Positions 33,010 to 40,978 of a stretch of DNA of 47,497 nt are shown one piece after another. Positions within the stretch are counted from its first letter, which is position 1, and the number at the start of each line of letters is the position of its first letter. Origin of the DNA: Pseudomonas batumici (lineage in GTDB: Bacteria > Pseudomonadota > Gammaproteobacteria > Pseudomonadales > Pseudomonadaceae); assembly GCF_000820515.1 (NCBI RefSeq), contig NZ_JXDG01000059.1, forward strand, positions 1-47,497. The letters run 5' to 3'. The notes beneath the pieces are model-generated. The model saw nothing but the letters and a program-made list of their open reading frames with translations, searched no databases and had not been told where the DNA came from. The translations under genes were made by a program, and so were the position numbers.

Positions 33010-34847
33010 CGTGCACGCTGGGCATCTCTGCCTTCTATCACGACAGTGCGGCCACCTTGGTGGTGGACGGAAAGATCGTTGCCGCCGCCCAGGAAGAGCG
33101 CTTCAGCCGGGTCCGCCATGACCCGGGGTTTCCACGCCTGGCCATCGAGTACGTCCTGGCGCACGCGGGCCTCAAGCTGGCCGACGTCGACCATGTCGCC
33201 TATTACGAAGACCCGGTGCTCAAGTTCCGCCGCGTGCTTTCGACCGCCGTCGTGGCCGGGCTTTCGGCCGTGCGTACCTATGCGCCGGCGCTTGGCGACT
33301 GGCTGTCGACCAAGCGACGGATGGACCGTGAGGTCGTGCGTCACCTGAAAGCGATGGGAGACCGGGACGGTCGCCGGATCGAAGTGCATGGCCACCACGC
33401 GTCCCACGCCGCGTCGGCGTTCTTCCCCAGTCCGTTCGAGAGCGCCGCGATCCTGTGCATCGACAGCGTCGGCGAATGGGCGACGACCACCCTATGGCAC
33501 GGCAAGGCAGACGGCATCAAGCTGGTGGCGGAGCTGTCCTTCCCCCATTCGCTGGGCCTGCTCTACTCGGCGTTCACCTATTTCTGCGGCTTCAAGGTGG
33601 ACTCCGGCGAATACAAGCTCATGGGACTCGCGCCCTATGGCAAGACGACCTACGTCGACAAGATCCTGTCGAACCTGATCGACGTCAAGCCCGATGGCAG
33701 CTTCAGGCTCGACTGGACCCGATTCGAGTTCATCAACGGCGAAGTGATGACAGGCGAGGCCTTCGAGCAGCTGTTCGGTGGGCCCCGGCGCTTGCCCGAG
33801 GCGCCACTGACCGAACGCGAGTTCGACCTGGCGGCATCGGTACAGAAGGTCACGGAAATCATCGTGTCGCGCCTGGCCAAGACGGCTCGTGAGCTCACCG
33901 GCGAGACATCGCTGTGCATGGCCGGCGGCGTTGCCCTCAACTGCGTGGCCAATGGCGTGATCTCCCGCGAGCGAACCTTCGACAGGCTGTGGGTGCAACC
34001 GGCGGCGGGCGATGCGGGTGGCTCGCTAGGCGCCGCGCTGCTGACCGACCGCAAACACCGCAGGATAACCCGCCGCGAACTGCCCACTGGCGTCCTTGAC
34101 GGTATGAGCGGCGCCTTGCTCGGCCCGCAATACAGTGAGGAGCAGATCAGGGACGAGCTGGAAGCCTGCGGCGCGGTTTTCCACAGGCTCTCGCCGGAGG
34201 AGGTCGACCAGCGGGTAATCACCAGCATCGAGAACGGCGGGGTCATCGGCTGGTTCCAGGGGCGGATGGAGTTCGGTCCACGCTCGCTGGGCGCCCGTTC
34301 GATCCTCGGCGATCCACGCCGCGCGGATACCCAGACGACGATGAACCTGCGCATCAAGTTTCGCGAATCCTTCCGCCCCTTCGCGCCCGTGGTGCTTGAG
34401 GAAGAAGCGGCGGAGTACTTCGACATTGTCGAGGAAAGCCCCTACATGCTGGTGGTCTCGCCAGTGGCCGAGGCCATTCGCAAGGTGATCCCGAAGGAAC
34501 AGGCGCAACTGACCGGCATCGACCTGCTCAAGGTGGCGCGCAGCACGCTGCCGGCGATTACCCACGTGGACTTCTCGGCCAGGGTGCAAACCGTGGACCG
34601 GGAGCGCAACCCGCGGTTCCGAGCGCTGCTTGAGCGCTTCCACCAGCGTTCGGGGTGTCCCGTACTGGTCAACACCTCGTTCAACGTGCGGGGCGAACCC
34701 ATCGTGAACACGCCGTTCGAGGCCTATCGCTGCTTCATGCGCACCAACATCGATGTGCTGGCGATCGGCGATTTCTACCTGGAAAAGTCGGAACAACCGC
34801 AGTTCGAGGAGGCAGTGGACTGGCGCGAGACCGTGCCGTTGGACTGA
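33006..34847 (+). CDS. NodU/CmcH-family O-carbamoyltransferase
   Basis: Carbamoyltransferase, 613 aa, transferring a carbamoyl group from carbamoyl phosphate through carbamoyl-AMP to a hydroxyl (or similar) acceptor. N-terminal TCTLGISAFYHDSAATLV and EERFSRVRHDPGFP, metal site HGHHASHAASAFF near 126-138, CMAGGVALNCVANG near 304-317, QPAAGDAGGSLGAAL, and C-terminal-domain FGPRSLGARSILGDPR near 423-438 and VLVNTSFNVRGEPIV are all present. Length is typical. The start overlaps the preceding gene by four bases. It implies a carbamoylated product or a carbamate used as an activated leaving group. Confidence 0.93.
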   Translation: MTCTLGISAFYHDSAATLVVDGKIVAAAQEERFSRVRHDPGFPRLAIEYVLAHAGLKLADVDHVAYYEDPVLKFRRVLSTAVVAGLSAVRTYAPALGDWLSTKRRMDREVVRHLKAMGDRDGRRIEVHGHHASHAASAFFPSPFESAAILCIDSVGEWATTTLWHGKADGIKLVAELSFPHSLGLLYSAFTYFCGFKVDSGEYKLMGLAPYGKTTYVDKILSNLIDVKPDGSFRLDWTRFEFINGEVMTGEAFEQLFGGPRRLPEAPLTEREFDLAASVQKVTEIIVSRLAKTARELTGETSLCMAGGVALNCVANGVISRERTFDRLWVQPAAGDAGGSLGAALLTDRKHRRITRRELPTGVLDGMSGALLGPQYSEEQIRDELEACGAVFHRLSPEEVDQRVITSIENGGVIGWFQGRMEFGPRSLGARSILGDPRRADTQTTMNLRIKFRESFRPFAPVVLEEEAAEYFDIVEESPYMLVVSPVAEAIRKVIPKEQAQLTGIDLLKVARSTLPAITHVDFSARVQTVDRERNPRFRALLERFHQRSGCPVLVNTSFNVRGEPIVNTPFEAYRCFMRTNIDVLAIGDFYLEKSEQPQFEEAVDWRETVPLD

Positions 34848-34875
34848 TCATTTCATTCACTAGGGAAGGTGCACC

Positions 34876-34992
34876 ATGAATTACGTTCTGCTCTACCTGA
34901 TCTTGCCACTGGGGATGTTTATCCGCCGAACCACCGCGTTCGCCCACCGACCGGACCCCAAGGTCAGCTCATACCTGAACCGCAAATCATGA
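34876..34992 (+). CDS. 38-aa peptide with hydrophobic N-terminus in the biosynthetic operon
   Basis: Short ORF with GGAAGG seven bases upstream of its ATG. The first 16 residues, MNYVLLYLILPLGMFI, are hydrophobic; the remainder is polar with RRTTAFAHRPDP and ends SSYLNRKS. Its stop overlaps the start of the oxygenase gene as ATGA, the same coupling as at 30896-30900. Together with the 31-aa ORF it makes a pattern: a tiny ORF just before each oxygenase gene. Role unknown: scaffold peptide, membrane anchor or leader peptide. Confidence 0.6.
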   Translation: MNYVLLYLILPLGMFIRRTTAFAHRPDPKVSSYLNRKS

Positions 34993-35945
34993 GCGTCATG
35001 GCCATGGATGTTCAGCAGGCTTCGATGGTCCAGGTCATGGTCATCCACGAGCCCGACCTGACCGGCCTGGAAGGTTGTCGCGCGAGGCTGGCCGACACGC
35101 CGCACTGTGCCGACAGCGTGGGAGAAGTCGGCGGGGATTGGCTGGGCGGCGTGCTGGGCAGCGACATCGTCGAGGCGATCCGGGCGTTCCCCGCCAGCCC
35201 GTACAAGGCACTGCTGCTGCGGGGCATTGCGCTCTCCACGGAGGTCGCGACGCCGTGCAATGGCTTCCTGCCCAATGCCCAGTGCGTCCTGGACTTCGAC
35301 CTGCTGCAGTTCGGCATGCTGCGACTGCTGGGGGTCAAGCCGCATGCGGTCGAGTACGAGAACCACGGCAAGCTGGTCAGGAACGTGGTGCCAGTGCCGG
35401 AGGCGGCGGGCACCACGAGCTCCTGGGGCGCGGACGTGGAGTTTTTCTGGCACACCGACAATCCCAACTGGCCCTTCGACGACCAGAGCCAGGATGTCAC
35501 GGAATCCGTGCCGAACTTCCTGGCCTTTACCGCGGTGCGCAACCTCGAACGCGCCTCCACCGACATCGTCTGTGTGGATCACATCGTCTCGCAGCTGCCC
35601 GACTGGGCGCTGTTCCAGTTGCAGAGGCCTGCCTACACCTTCGGGGCCCCCGCGTCCAACGAGGGCTTCGATGGCCAGCAGAAGGTGCTGCCGATCCTGG
35701 AGCAGGGCGATAGCGGTTATCGCCTGCGCTTCGACGACGGCATCGTGGCGGCGCTCGACCCGGACAGCAAAGAAGCCCTCGGGCTCCTGTGCCAATGCCT
35801 GCGCGATGCGCAGGGTATAGCGGTGGTGCTGCAGCCGGGTGACTTCTTCATTTTCAAGAACGCCCGCGTGCTGCACCGACGCAAGGCGTTCCAACCCATG
35901 CCCAACAGCGAGGCACGCTGGCTGCGCAGGGTGTACGGCAGTTGA
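34989..35945 (+). CDS. Fe(II)/2-oxoglutarate oxygenase of the TauD/clavaminate-synthase type
   Basis: Probable non-heme iron oxygenase, 318 aa starting at the ATG inside the ATGA overlap. The iron triad is H155-x-D157 in FFWHTDNPNW and H296 in FKNARVLHRRKAF, with the 2-oxoglutarate-binding Arg in ARWLRRVYGS at the C-terminus. VVLQPGDFFIF precedes the distal His as in AsnO, VioC and clavaminate synthase relatives, which act on free or carrier-bound amino acids. A hydroxylation, desaturation or ring-forming step on an amino-acid intermediate is likely. Substrate unknown. Confidence 0.85.
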   Translation: MSVMAMDVQQASMVQVMVIHEPDLTGLEGCRARLADTPHCADSVGEVGGDWLGGVLGSDIVEAIRAFPASPYKALLLRGIALSTEVATPCNGFLPNAQCVLDFDLLQFGMLRLLGVKPHAVEYENHGKLVRNVVPVPEAAGTTSSWGADVEFFWHTDNPNWPFDDQSQDVTESVPNFLAFTAVRNLERASTDIVCVDHIVSQLPDWALFQLQRPAYTFGAPASNEGFDGQQKVLPILEQGDSGYRLRFDDGIVAALDPDSKEALGLLCQCLRDAQGIAVVLQPGDFFIFKNARVLHRRKAFQPMPNSEARWLRRVYGS

Positions 35946-35988
35946 ACCTTTTCTTCAAGACCCATCACGATAAATAGGGAGTTCATGC

Positions 35989-37245
35989 ATGAACAAGCGT
36001 ATCGCAGTAGTCGGTGGCCGCCCCGCCCCCATTCACGGGGCCAAGGAACTGGGTATCGACGTAGTGCTGGTGCACCAGGAGGGTGACTACGAGCAGGAGA
36101 TCGTCGCCCATTGCGAACGGGTGGTGCATGCCCGGATCGACGACGCCGAGGCGATCATCAAGGTGCTCGAACCCCTGCATCGCGAACGTCCGTTCGATCG
36201 CATCATCACCACCACCGAAGTGGCGGGCGAGTCGACGGGCAAGGTGGTCGACCATTTCGGCCTCACCGGGGTTTCCTACAAGACCGCGCGCCTGCTCAAG
36301 GACAAGGTGGCCATGCGCGAGCTGCTGGCCAAGCATGACCTGAGCCCGGTCGCCTATCGCCATGTCACCCGCGCGCAGGACGCCATCACCTTCGTCAAAC
36401 AGCATGGCAAGTCGGTACTCAAGCCGGCCGAAGGCGTCGCCAGCCTGCATATCCATCCCTGCGATGACGAAGCCTCCGCCACCCAGGCCTGGCAAGCGCT
36501 GCAGGACGCCGACGTCAAGCACATCATCATCGAGGAATACCTGGAGGGGCCGGTCGTCAGCGTGGACTCCTTCTCCTTCAAGCGCCGCCACCTGCCGATC
36601 GGCTACTCGCAGTACCGCATGAACGACAAGTACGTCGAGTGGGAGGTCAGCACGCCAAGCACCGAGGCCAAGAAATGGCTGAAAGAGCTGAAGGAAATGA
36701 CCTGCCGCCTGCTCGACGCCGTAGAGCTGGAGGAAGGTCCTTCCCACAGCGAGTTCGTGCTGACGCCGAAAGGCCCCCGGGTACTCGAATCCCACGCCCG
36801 TTTGGCCGGTTCGGGTGCCCCGGAGCTGGTGCGGCGCGCGTTCGGCCTGGACCTGAACCGGATGTTCCTGACCGTGCCCCTGGGTATCGATACCCTGCCC
36901 GAGGTATCACCCGAGCCGAAGGCCGGTGCGGCGATCCAGTTCTTCGTCCCGACACCTGGCAAGGTGAAGAAGGTCGAGCTCGACCTCAAGCCTGACGTCG
37001 ACGTGCGTCACACCCGGCAGGGCGAGACGCCGCTGGTGTTCCTGCCGTTCCTGTTCGAGCTGGGCCAGGCCGAGCGTGCCGTGGTCATCCAGAAGCACGA
37101 GGGCGACCAGATTCCACCGCTCGACACCGTGGCCGACTGCGTCTCGGGGTATGTCCTGGCAACGGGCCTCTCGCGTGAGGACGCCGTGCGGATCGGCGAC
37201 GAACTGGTGGAGGCGGTCCACTTCATCGTGGAGCCCAAGGCATGA
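35989..37245 (+). CDS. ATP-grasp carboxylate-amine ligase 1
   Basis: ATP-grasp enzyme, 418 aa. It opens with a Rossmann-like MNKRIAVVGGRPAPIHGAKE. ATP-site elements are LLKDKVAMRELL, GKSVLKPAEGVAS (Lys), HIIIEEYLEGPVVSVDSFSF and the metal-binding VLESHARLAGSGAPEL. Such enzymes couple ATP to peptide or amide bond formation through an acyl phosphate. It follows the oxygenase by 43 bp and overlaps ATP-grasp 2 as ATGA. It could ligate an amino acid to a small peptide carrier or to a second amino acid. Confidence 0.88.
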   Translation: MNKRIAVVGGRPAPIHGAKELGIDVVLVHQEGDYEQEIVAHCERVVHARIDDAEAIIKVLEPLHRERPFDRIITTTEVAGESTGKVVDHFGLTGVSYKTARLLKDKVAMRELLAKHDLSPVAYRHVTRAQDAITFVKQHGKSVLKPAEGVASLHIHPCDDEASATQAWQALQDADVKHIIIEEYLEGPVVSVDSFSFKRRHLPIGYSQYRMNDKYVEWEVSTPSTEAKKWLKELKEMTCRLLDAVELEEGPSHSEFVLTPKGPRVLESHARLAGSGAPELVRRAFGLDLNRMFLTVPLGIDTLPEVSPEPKAGAAIQFFVPTPGKVKKVELDLKPDVDVRHTRQGETPLVFLPFLFELGQAERAVVIQKHEGDQIPPLDTVADCVSGYVLATGLSREDAVRIGDELVEAVHFIVEPKA

Positions 37246-38438
37246 GCTACGTGCTCTGCTTGCATCGTTGGGTCGGCTCCCAAGCTCTCTACGACCGATA
37301 CGAGTTGCCGGCGGGCATGATGATTCGGGCGATCTGCACGCCCGAATCCCTCGCGTCGCTGCCGAGCGAGCGCCTGGCGTCGAGTTCGACGCTGGCCTCG
37401 CTGGACGATGCCGGGGCGGTCATGGCCGAGGTCGAACGCCTGGTCGAGCGGCACGGCGCTCCGGCGCTGGTGGTCGCCCTCAATGAAGGCGACCTGCTCA
37501 ATGCCGCGTCGATTCGCGAACGATGGGCGGTGCCGGGCGACGTGGTGGCCTGGACCGAGCGGTTTCGCGACAAGCTCACCATGCTGGAGATCGCCGGCCG
37601 GCAGACGTCGATCAGCGTGCTGCCGGCGGTGGCCGCCGATTCCCGCGAAGCCGTGGAGCAACTGGCGGCCGAGCATGGCTATCCGCTGGTACTCAAGCCT
37701 CGCTATGGCACAGCGAGCCGCGGCGTGAAGATCCTTCGCGGTCCCGGGGATCTTGATCAGTTGCAGCAGGCCGTGGAACCCATGATGGTCCAGGTCTACT
37801 GCGCCGCTCCCATCCTGCACGTAGACGGCTGGTGGGATGGGCAGCGGATCGTGGTGGTCACGGCGTCGCGCTATGTGAACAGTTGTGCCGATTTCGGTCC
37901 GGACAGTCCGCTGGGCAGCATCGAACTGGAGGAAGGCGAGGACGAGCAGCGGATTGCCCGGCACGTCGAGCAGTTGCTGGCAACCTTCGCGCCGGGACGG
38001 GAAATCGTCTTTCACCTCGAACTGTTCGACCGGGGTGACGAGTTGCTGTTCCTCGAGATTGGTGCCCGGGTCGGCGGTGCCGAAATTCCGTTCCTCTGGC
38101 GGGAGGTGCGGGATATCGATCTGCTGGGGATCGCCTGGGAACTCCAGACCGGGGCATCCACCCGCTACAGGGACCTTGCGCGCAGCCGCAGCAATGAGGG
38201 CAGGCCCTTGCACCGCGAGCGGGGTGCCTGGGTGATCGCCCGGCGCGGCAGCTCGCCGGGCGATGGCCTGGGGACCCTGTACTGGGCCCAACCGCAGGAC
38301 CTGGAGCGCTCCGCCAGCGGTGTCTATGAGGGCGCCAGGACCCGCCTGCGCCTGCGCAGCTTCGATGGTCCCGCGCTGGTACACGATGTGGGGAAGGTTT
38401 TCGAACAGTTAACCGAATCATGGAGCATTCAATCGTGA
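37242..38438 (+). CDS. ATP-grasp carboxylate-amine ligase 2
   Basis: Second ATP-grasp protein, 398 aa, only distantly like the first. ATP-binding elements are WTERFRDKLTMLEIAG, YPLVLKPRYGTASRGVKIL and, for metal binding, ELLFLEIGARVGGAEIP. The start overlaps ATP-grasp 1 by four bases, so equal expression is expected. Two different ATP-grasps with no NRPS suggest stepwise formation of two amide bonds, or one ligation and one activation. Its 3' end overlaps a possible 47-codon ORF. Confidence 0.88.
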   Translation: MSYVLCLHRWVGSQALYDRYELPAGMMIRAICTPESLASLPSERLASSSTLASLDDAGAVMAEVERLVERHGAPALVVALNEGDLLNAASIRERWAVPGDVVAWTERFRDKLTMLEIAGRQTSISVLPAVAADSREAVEQLAAEHGYPLVLKPRYGTASRGVKILRGPGDLDQLQQAVEPMMVQVYCAAPILHVDGWWDGQRIVVVTASRYVNSCADFGPDSPLGSIELEEGEDEQRIARHVEQLLATFAPGREIVFHLELFDRGDELLFLEIGARVGGAEIPFLWREVRDIDLLGIAWELQTGASTRYRDLARSRSNEGRPLHRERGAWVIARRGSSPGDGLGTLYWAQPQDLERSASGVYEGARTRLRLRSFDGPALVHDVGKVFEQLTESWSIQS

Positions 38439-38563
38439 GAACAGCAGTTGCAACAGATGCCAATCCTGGCATTGGCGAGGTGTGCGACCGTACCTTGGCC
38501 AGTCTCGACGGGCGCGGACAGCAGCCGACCGCCCACTCCTCTGTAGACGAAGGAGCACGCTGA
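38420..38563 (+). CDS. Possible 47-aa peptide between ATP-grasp 2 and the exporter
   Basis: The reading frame starts at ATG 38420 (or GTG 38435, overlapping the ATP-grasp stop as GTGA) and ends TGA at 38561-38563, sharing a base with the exporter ATG (TGATG). From about codon 14 the third positions turn GC-rich, as in real genes here, and the frame contains DANPGIGEVCDRTLASLDG. No good ribosome-binding site is seen, so it would depend on coupling. The stop/start overlap mirrors the two other tiny ORFs. It could also be simple intergenic DNA. Confidence 0.4.
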   Translation: MEHSIVRTAVATDANPGIGEVCDRTLASLDGRGQQPTAHSSVDEGAR

Positions 38564-39198
38564 TGGTGGCGCCGGAAAACCTGGCCGGTGTGGCCATCAT
38601 CGCCCTGGGCATGGTACTGACACCTGGACCGAACATGATCTACCTGACCTCGCGGGTGCTTTCCCAAGGGCGGTTGGCGGGGATGATTTCCCTGGCGGGC
38701 GTGGCCCTGGGCTTCGTGTGCTACCTACTGGCTTCGGGACTAGGGCTGGCGGCCTTGTTCAAGGCCGTGCCGGTGGCCTACGACGTCGTCCGGATCGCGG
38801 GCGCGTTCTATCTCGGCTACCTGGCCTGGAACATGCTCAAGCCCAGGGGCTCCTCCCCCTTCGAGGCGCGCGAGTTGCCGCCTCACTCGCCGAAGCGGCT
38901 GTTCACGATGGGGTTGGTGACGAACCTGCTGAATCCGAAGATTGCGCTCATGTACTCCGCGCTGATTCCCCAGTTCATCGATCCTTCCGCGGGATCGACC
39001 TTGCAGCAGTTCATTCAACTGGGACTGGTACAGATCGTCATTGCCGTCACCGTAAACGGCATGATCGTCCTGGCCGCCTCCAGCGTCAGCAACTACCTGA
39101 CCAAACGCCCCTCGGCCATGCGCACCCAGCGATGGCTTTCCGGAACTGTACTCGGCGTGTTTGCGGTCGATATCCTGCTGCGCAAGCCAATGACCTGA
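38563..39198 (+). CDS. LysE/RhtB-family amino-acid exporter
   Basis: Inner-membrane exporter, 211 aa from the ATG at 38563 (AAGGAG nine bases upstream). The N-terminal motif LGMVLTPGPNMIYLTSRVLS, GVALGFVCYLLASGLGLAAL, RIAGAFYLGYLAWNML and GLVTNLLNPKIALMYSALIP define the family, with about six helices. LysE-type proteins export amino acids and small amino-acid antimetabolites, as AmbA is thought to do in P. aeruginosa. Last gene of the operon, so the product is probably a small amino-acid-like compound. A terminator follows at 39235. Confidence 0.92.
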   Translation: MVAPENLAGVAIIALGMVLTPGPNMIYLTSRVLSQGRLAGMISLAGVALGFVCYLLASGLGLAALFKAVPVAYDVVRIAGAFYLGYLAWNMLKPRGSSPFEARELPPHSPKRLFTMGLVTNLLNPKIALMYSALIPQFIDPSAGSTLQQFIQLGLVQIVIAVTVNGMIVLAASSVSNYLTKRPSAMRTQRWLSGTVLGVFAVDILLRKPMT

Positions 39199-39234
39199 TA
39201 GAAGAGCGGGCCTTGCGCAAGCTATCAGCCATAC

Positions 39235-39276
39235 AAAAAGCCCCAGGCACTCGCCATGCTCTGGGGCTTTTTCTTT
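39235..39276. terminator. Intrinsic terminator, copy 2 of a repeated hairpin
   Basis: AAAAAGCCCCAG and CTGGGGCTTTTT around GCACTCGCCATGCT, the end of the biosynthetic operon. It could also serve the convergent gene at 39311-39643. It is nearly the same sequence as 28949-28990, so the two copies bracket the operon. Confidence 0.88.
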
Positions 39277-39310
39277 CTCAAAATATAATGTGACGATGAG
39301 CCACAAGCGC

Positions 39311-39643
39311 CTAACGCGACGGAATCGGTTGCAGCTGGTAGTAGTAGCCCGGTGGCGGCGGTGGCGGTGTCTGGTAGTAGACCGGCGGCGGTGGGACATA
39401 CACCGGCTGCGGCTGAACGTAAACCGGTTGTTGGACGTAAACCGGAGGCTGGGAGGCGACAACCGAGCCCACCACGGCAGCGCCGACCACTGCCCCCAAT
39501 AGAGCCGGACCACCCCAACCCCATCCGTAGCCATGATGATGGTAGCCGTAACCGTACCCACCACGGGCCTCGGCTTGCCCCGCAACGGCGAGTACGCCCA
39601 CGAGCAAGATGGCTACTTTCATTCTTGAGAGTCGGCTAATCAT
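39311..39643 (-). CDS. Secreted Gly/Tyr- and Pro/Val/Tyr-rich small protein
   Basis: Small exported protein, 110 aa, with AGAGGA upstream of the ATG at 39643. The signal peptide (MKVAILLVGVLAVAGQAEA from residue 8) precedes a Gly/Tyr/His/Trp segment (GGYGYGYHHHGYGWGWGG), a hydrophobic Ala/Gly/Val segment like a glycine-zipper (LLGAVVGAAVVGSVVA) and tandem VYVQ/PVYVP Pro-rich repeats. Function unknown; similar proteins are probably surface- or envelope-associated. Confidence 0.8.
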   Translation of the reverse strand: MISRLSRMKVAILLVGVLAVAGQAEARGGYGYGYHHHGYGWGWGGPALLGAVVGAAVVGSVVASQPPVYVQQPVYVQPQPVYVPPPPVYYQTPPPPPPGYYYQLQPIPSR

Positions 39644-39912
39644 GATAAGTCCTCTTTTTGCACCGAACCTACGGCCTTAATAATATCTCCGGGTATACCT
39701 CTCAGACAGTTTTTTTTGGAGAATACGCGACGCGATCAAGTAAATACTTCGTAAAGTTTGTATCGCATCCGGTACCTCAAAGCGGCGCTGAGCCGGGTAT
39801 CCATGCCCAGCGGTTTCATGAAAAAGAAAACAACCCCACGAATGACTTTATCCAGCCATTCCAACATCAAACTTTGACAAGTTTCTGCATCTATAAAACG
39901 GCACTCATATAC

Positions 39913-40704
39913 CTAAACAATTGCCGGATACTCATCATGCCTGTCTGGCCAAGGGGTCAACACCTCGAAACCGTCATCCGTGACGGCCACCATATGCTCC
40001 CACTGGGCCGAGAGTGAGTGATCCTTGGTGACCACCGTCCAGCCATCGGCCAGGGCCTTCACATGGCGTTTGCCGGCGTTCAGCATGGGTTCGATGGTGA
40101 AGATCATGCCGGTTTTCAGCTTCAGGCCCTGGCCCGGCCAGCCGTAATGAAGGACCTGCGGCTCATCGTGGTAGACCTTGCCGATACCATGACCGCAGTA
40201 TTCGCGCACCACACTGAAGCCGTCCCGCTCGGCCACGCTCTGAATCGCGTGACCGATGTCGCCCAGCGTAGCGCCGGGGCGGACCATGCGAATACCGGCG
40301 CACATGGCTTCATACGTCGTATTGACCAGGTGTCGCGCCTGCGGGCTGGGCTCACCGACGAAGTACATGCGGCTGGTGTCGCCGTACCAGCCATCCTTGA
40401 TCACGGCGATATCGATATTCACGATGTCACCATCCTTCAGGACCCTGGCCGAAGGGATGCCATGGCAGACCACCTCGTTGACGGAGGCGCACACGGTCTT
40501 CGGGAAGCCGTGATAGCCGACATTGCCGGGAATGGCCTTCTGCACGTTGACGATGTAGTCGTGACAAAGCCGATCCAGTTCGTCGGTGGTGACCCCCGCC
40601 TTGACGTGGGGAGCGATCATGGCCAGCACCTCGGCGGCCAACCTGCCCGCCGTGCCGGACTGGGCTATTTGCGCCGGGGTATTGATCTTGATGTTCGCCT
40701 TCAT
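39913..40704 (-). CDS. map: Type I methionine aminopeptidase
   Basis: Metallopeptidase, 263 aa, removing N-terminal Met from nascent proteins. The start MKANIKINTPAQIAQSG at 40704 has GGAG upstream and overlaps the preceding gene as ATGA. Metal ligands are visible: DIVNIDIAVIKDG, GDTSRMYFVG, CGHGIGKVYHDEP, MIFTIEPML and AQWEHMVAVTDDG. Pseudomonas also has an essential map near rpsB, so this is probably an additional copy. Coupling to a ParD-like protein is unusual for a housekeeping enzyme. Confidence 0.94.
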   Translation of the reverse strand: MKANIKINTPAQIAQSGTAGRLAAEVLAMIAPHVKAGVTTDELDRLCHDYIVNVQKAIPGNVGYHGFPKTVCASVNEVVCHGIPSARVLKDGDIVNIDIAVIKDGWYGDTSRMYFVGEPSPQARHLVNTTYEAMCAGIRMVRPGATLGDIGHAIQSVAERDGFSVVREYCGHGIGKVYHDEPQVLHYGWPGQGLKLKTGMIFTIEPMLNAGKRHVKALADGWTVVTKDHSLSAQWEHMVAVTDDGFEVLTPWPDRHDEYPAIV

Positions 40705-40967
40705 TGCTGGGCTCCTGGTGCGGCATGAACCTGGGAGCCTTGCGAAAGATCCGCGAGCGCGCACAGCTGTTTCAAATCCAGGCCGCCCGCCAGCTCGGCA
40801 CGAACCAGCAAGCGGCTGATGTCGCGGTGATCCAGGTTGGGATGCAGCTCCGCAAGCATCCCTATGCGCATCCAGTGCTCGGCCTGGGCATTGATCGAAC
40901 GACTCAACGCATCGCTGGCGACGCGCAGCTGCTCATGCATGCTCTCTGAAATTTTTACGATACCCAT
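40701..40967 (-). CDS. ParD-like ribbon-helix-helix protein coupled to map
   Basis: Protein of 88 aa from the ATG at 40967, which has GGTGGA four bases before it; a longer start at 40991 would lie within the palindrome at 40979-41002. The N-terminus MGIVKISESMHEQLRVASD and following SRSINAQAEHWMRIG fit the ParD-like antitoxin family (beta-strand plus helices for DNA binding). No ParE-type toxin is next to it; map follows with an ATGA overlap. It probably represses its own operon. Confidence 0.8.
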   Translation of the reverse strand: MGIVKISESMHEQLRVASDALSRSINAQAEHWMRIGMLAELHPNLDHRDISRLLVRAELAGGLDLKQLCALADLSQGSQVHAAPGAQQ

Positions 40968-40978
40968 CATTCCACCCG

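Noticed and set aside
29737..39198. Reading the operon as capsule, LPS or Nod-factor biosynthesis because of the NodU-type enzyme
   Set aside because: There are no glycosyltransferases, flippases or acyl-transfer genes; oxygenases, ATP-grasps and a LysE exporter point to a small amino-acid-like product.
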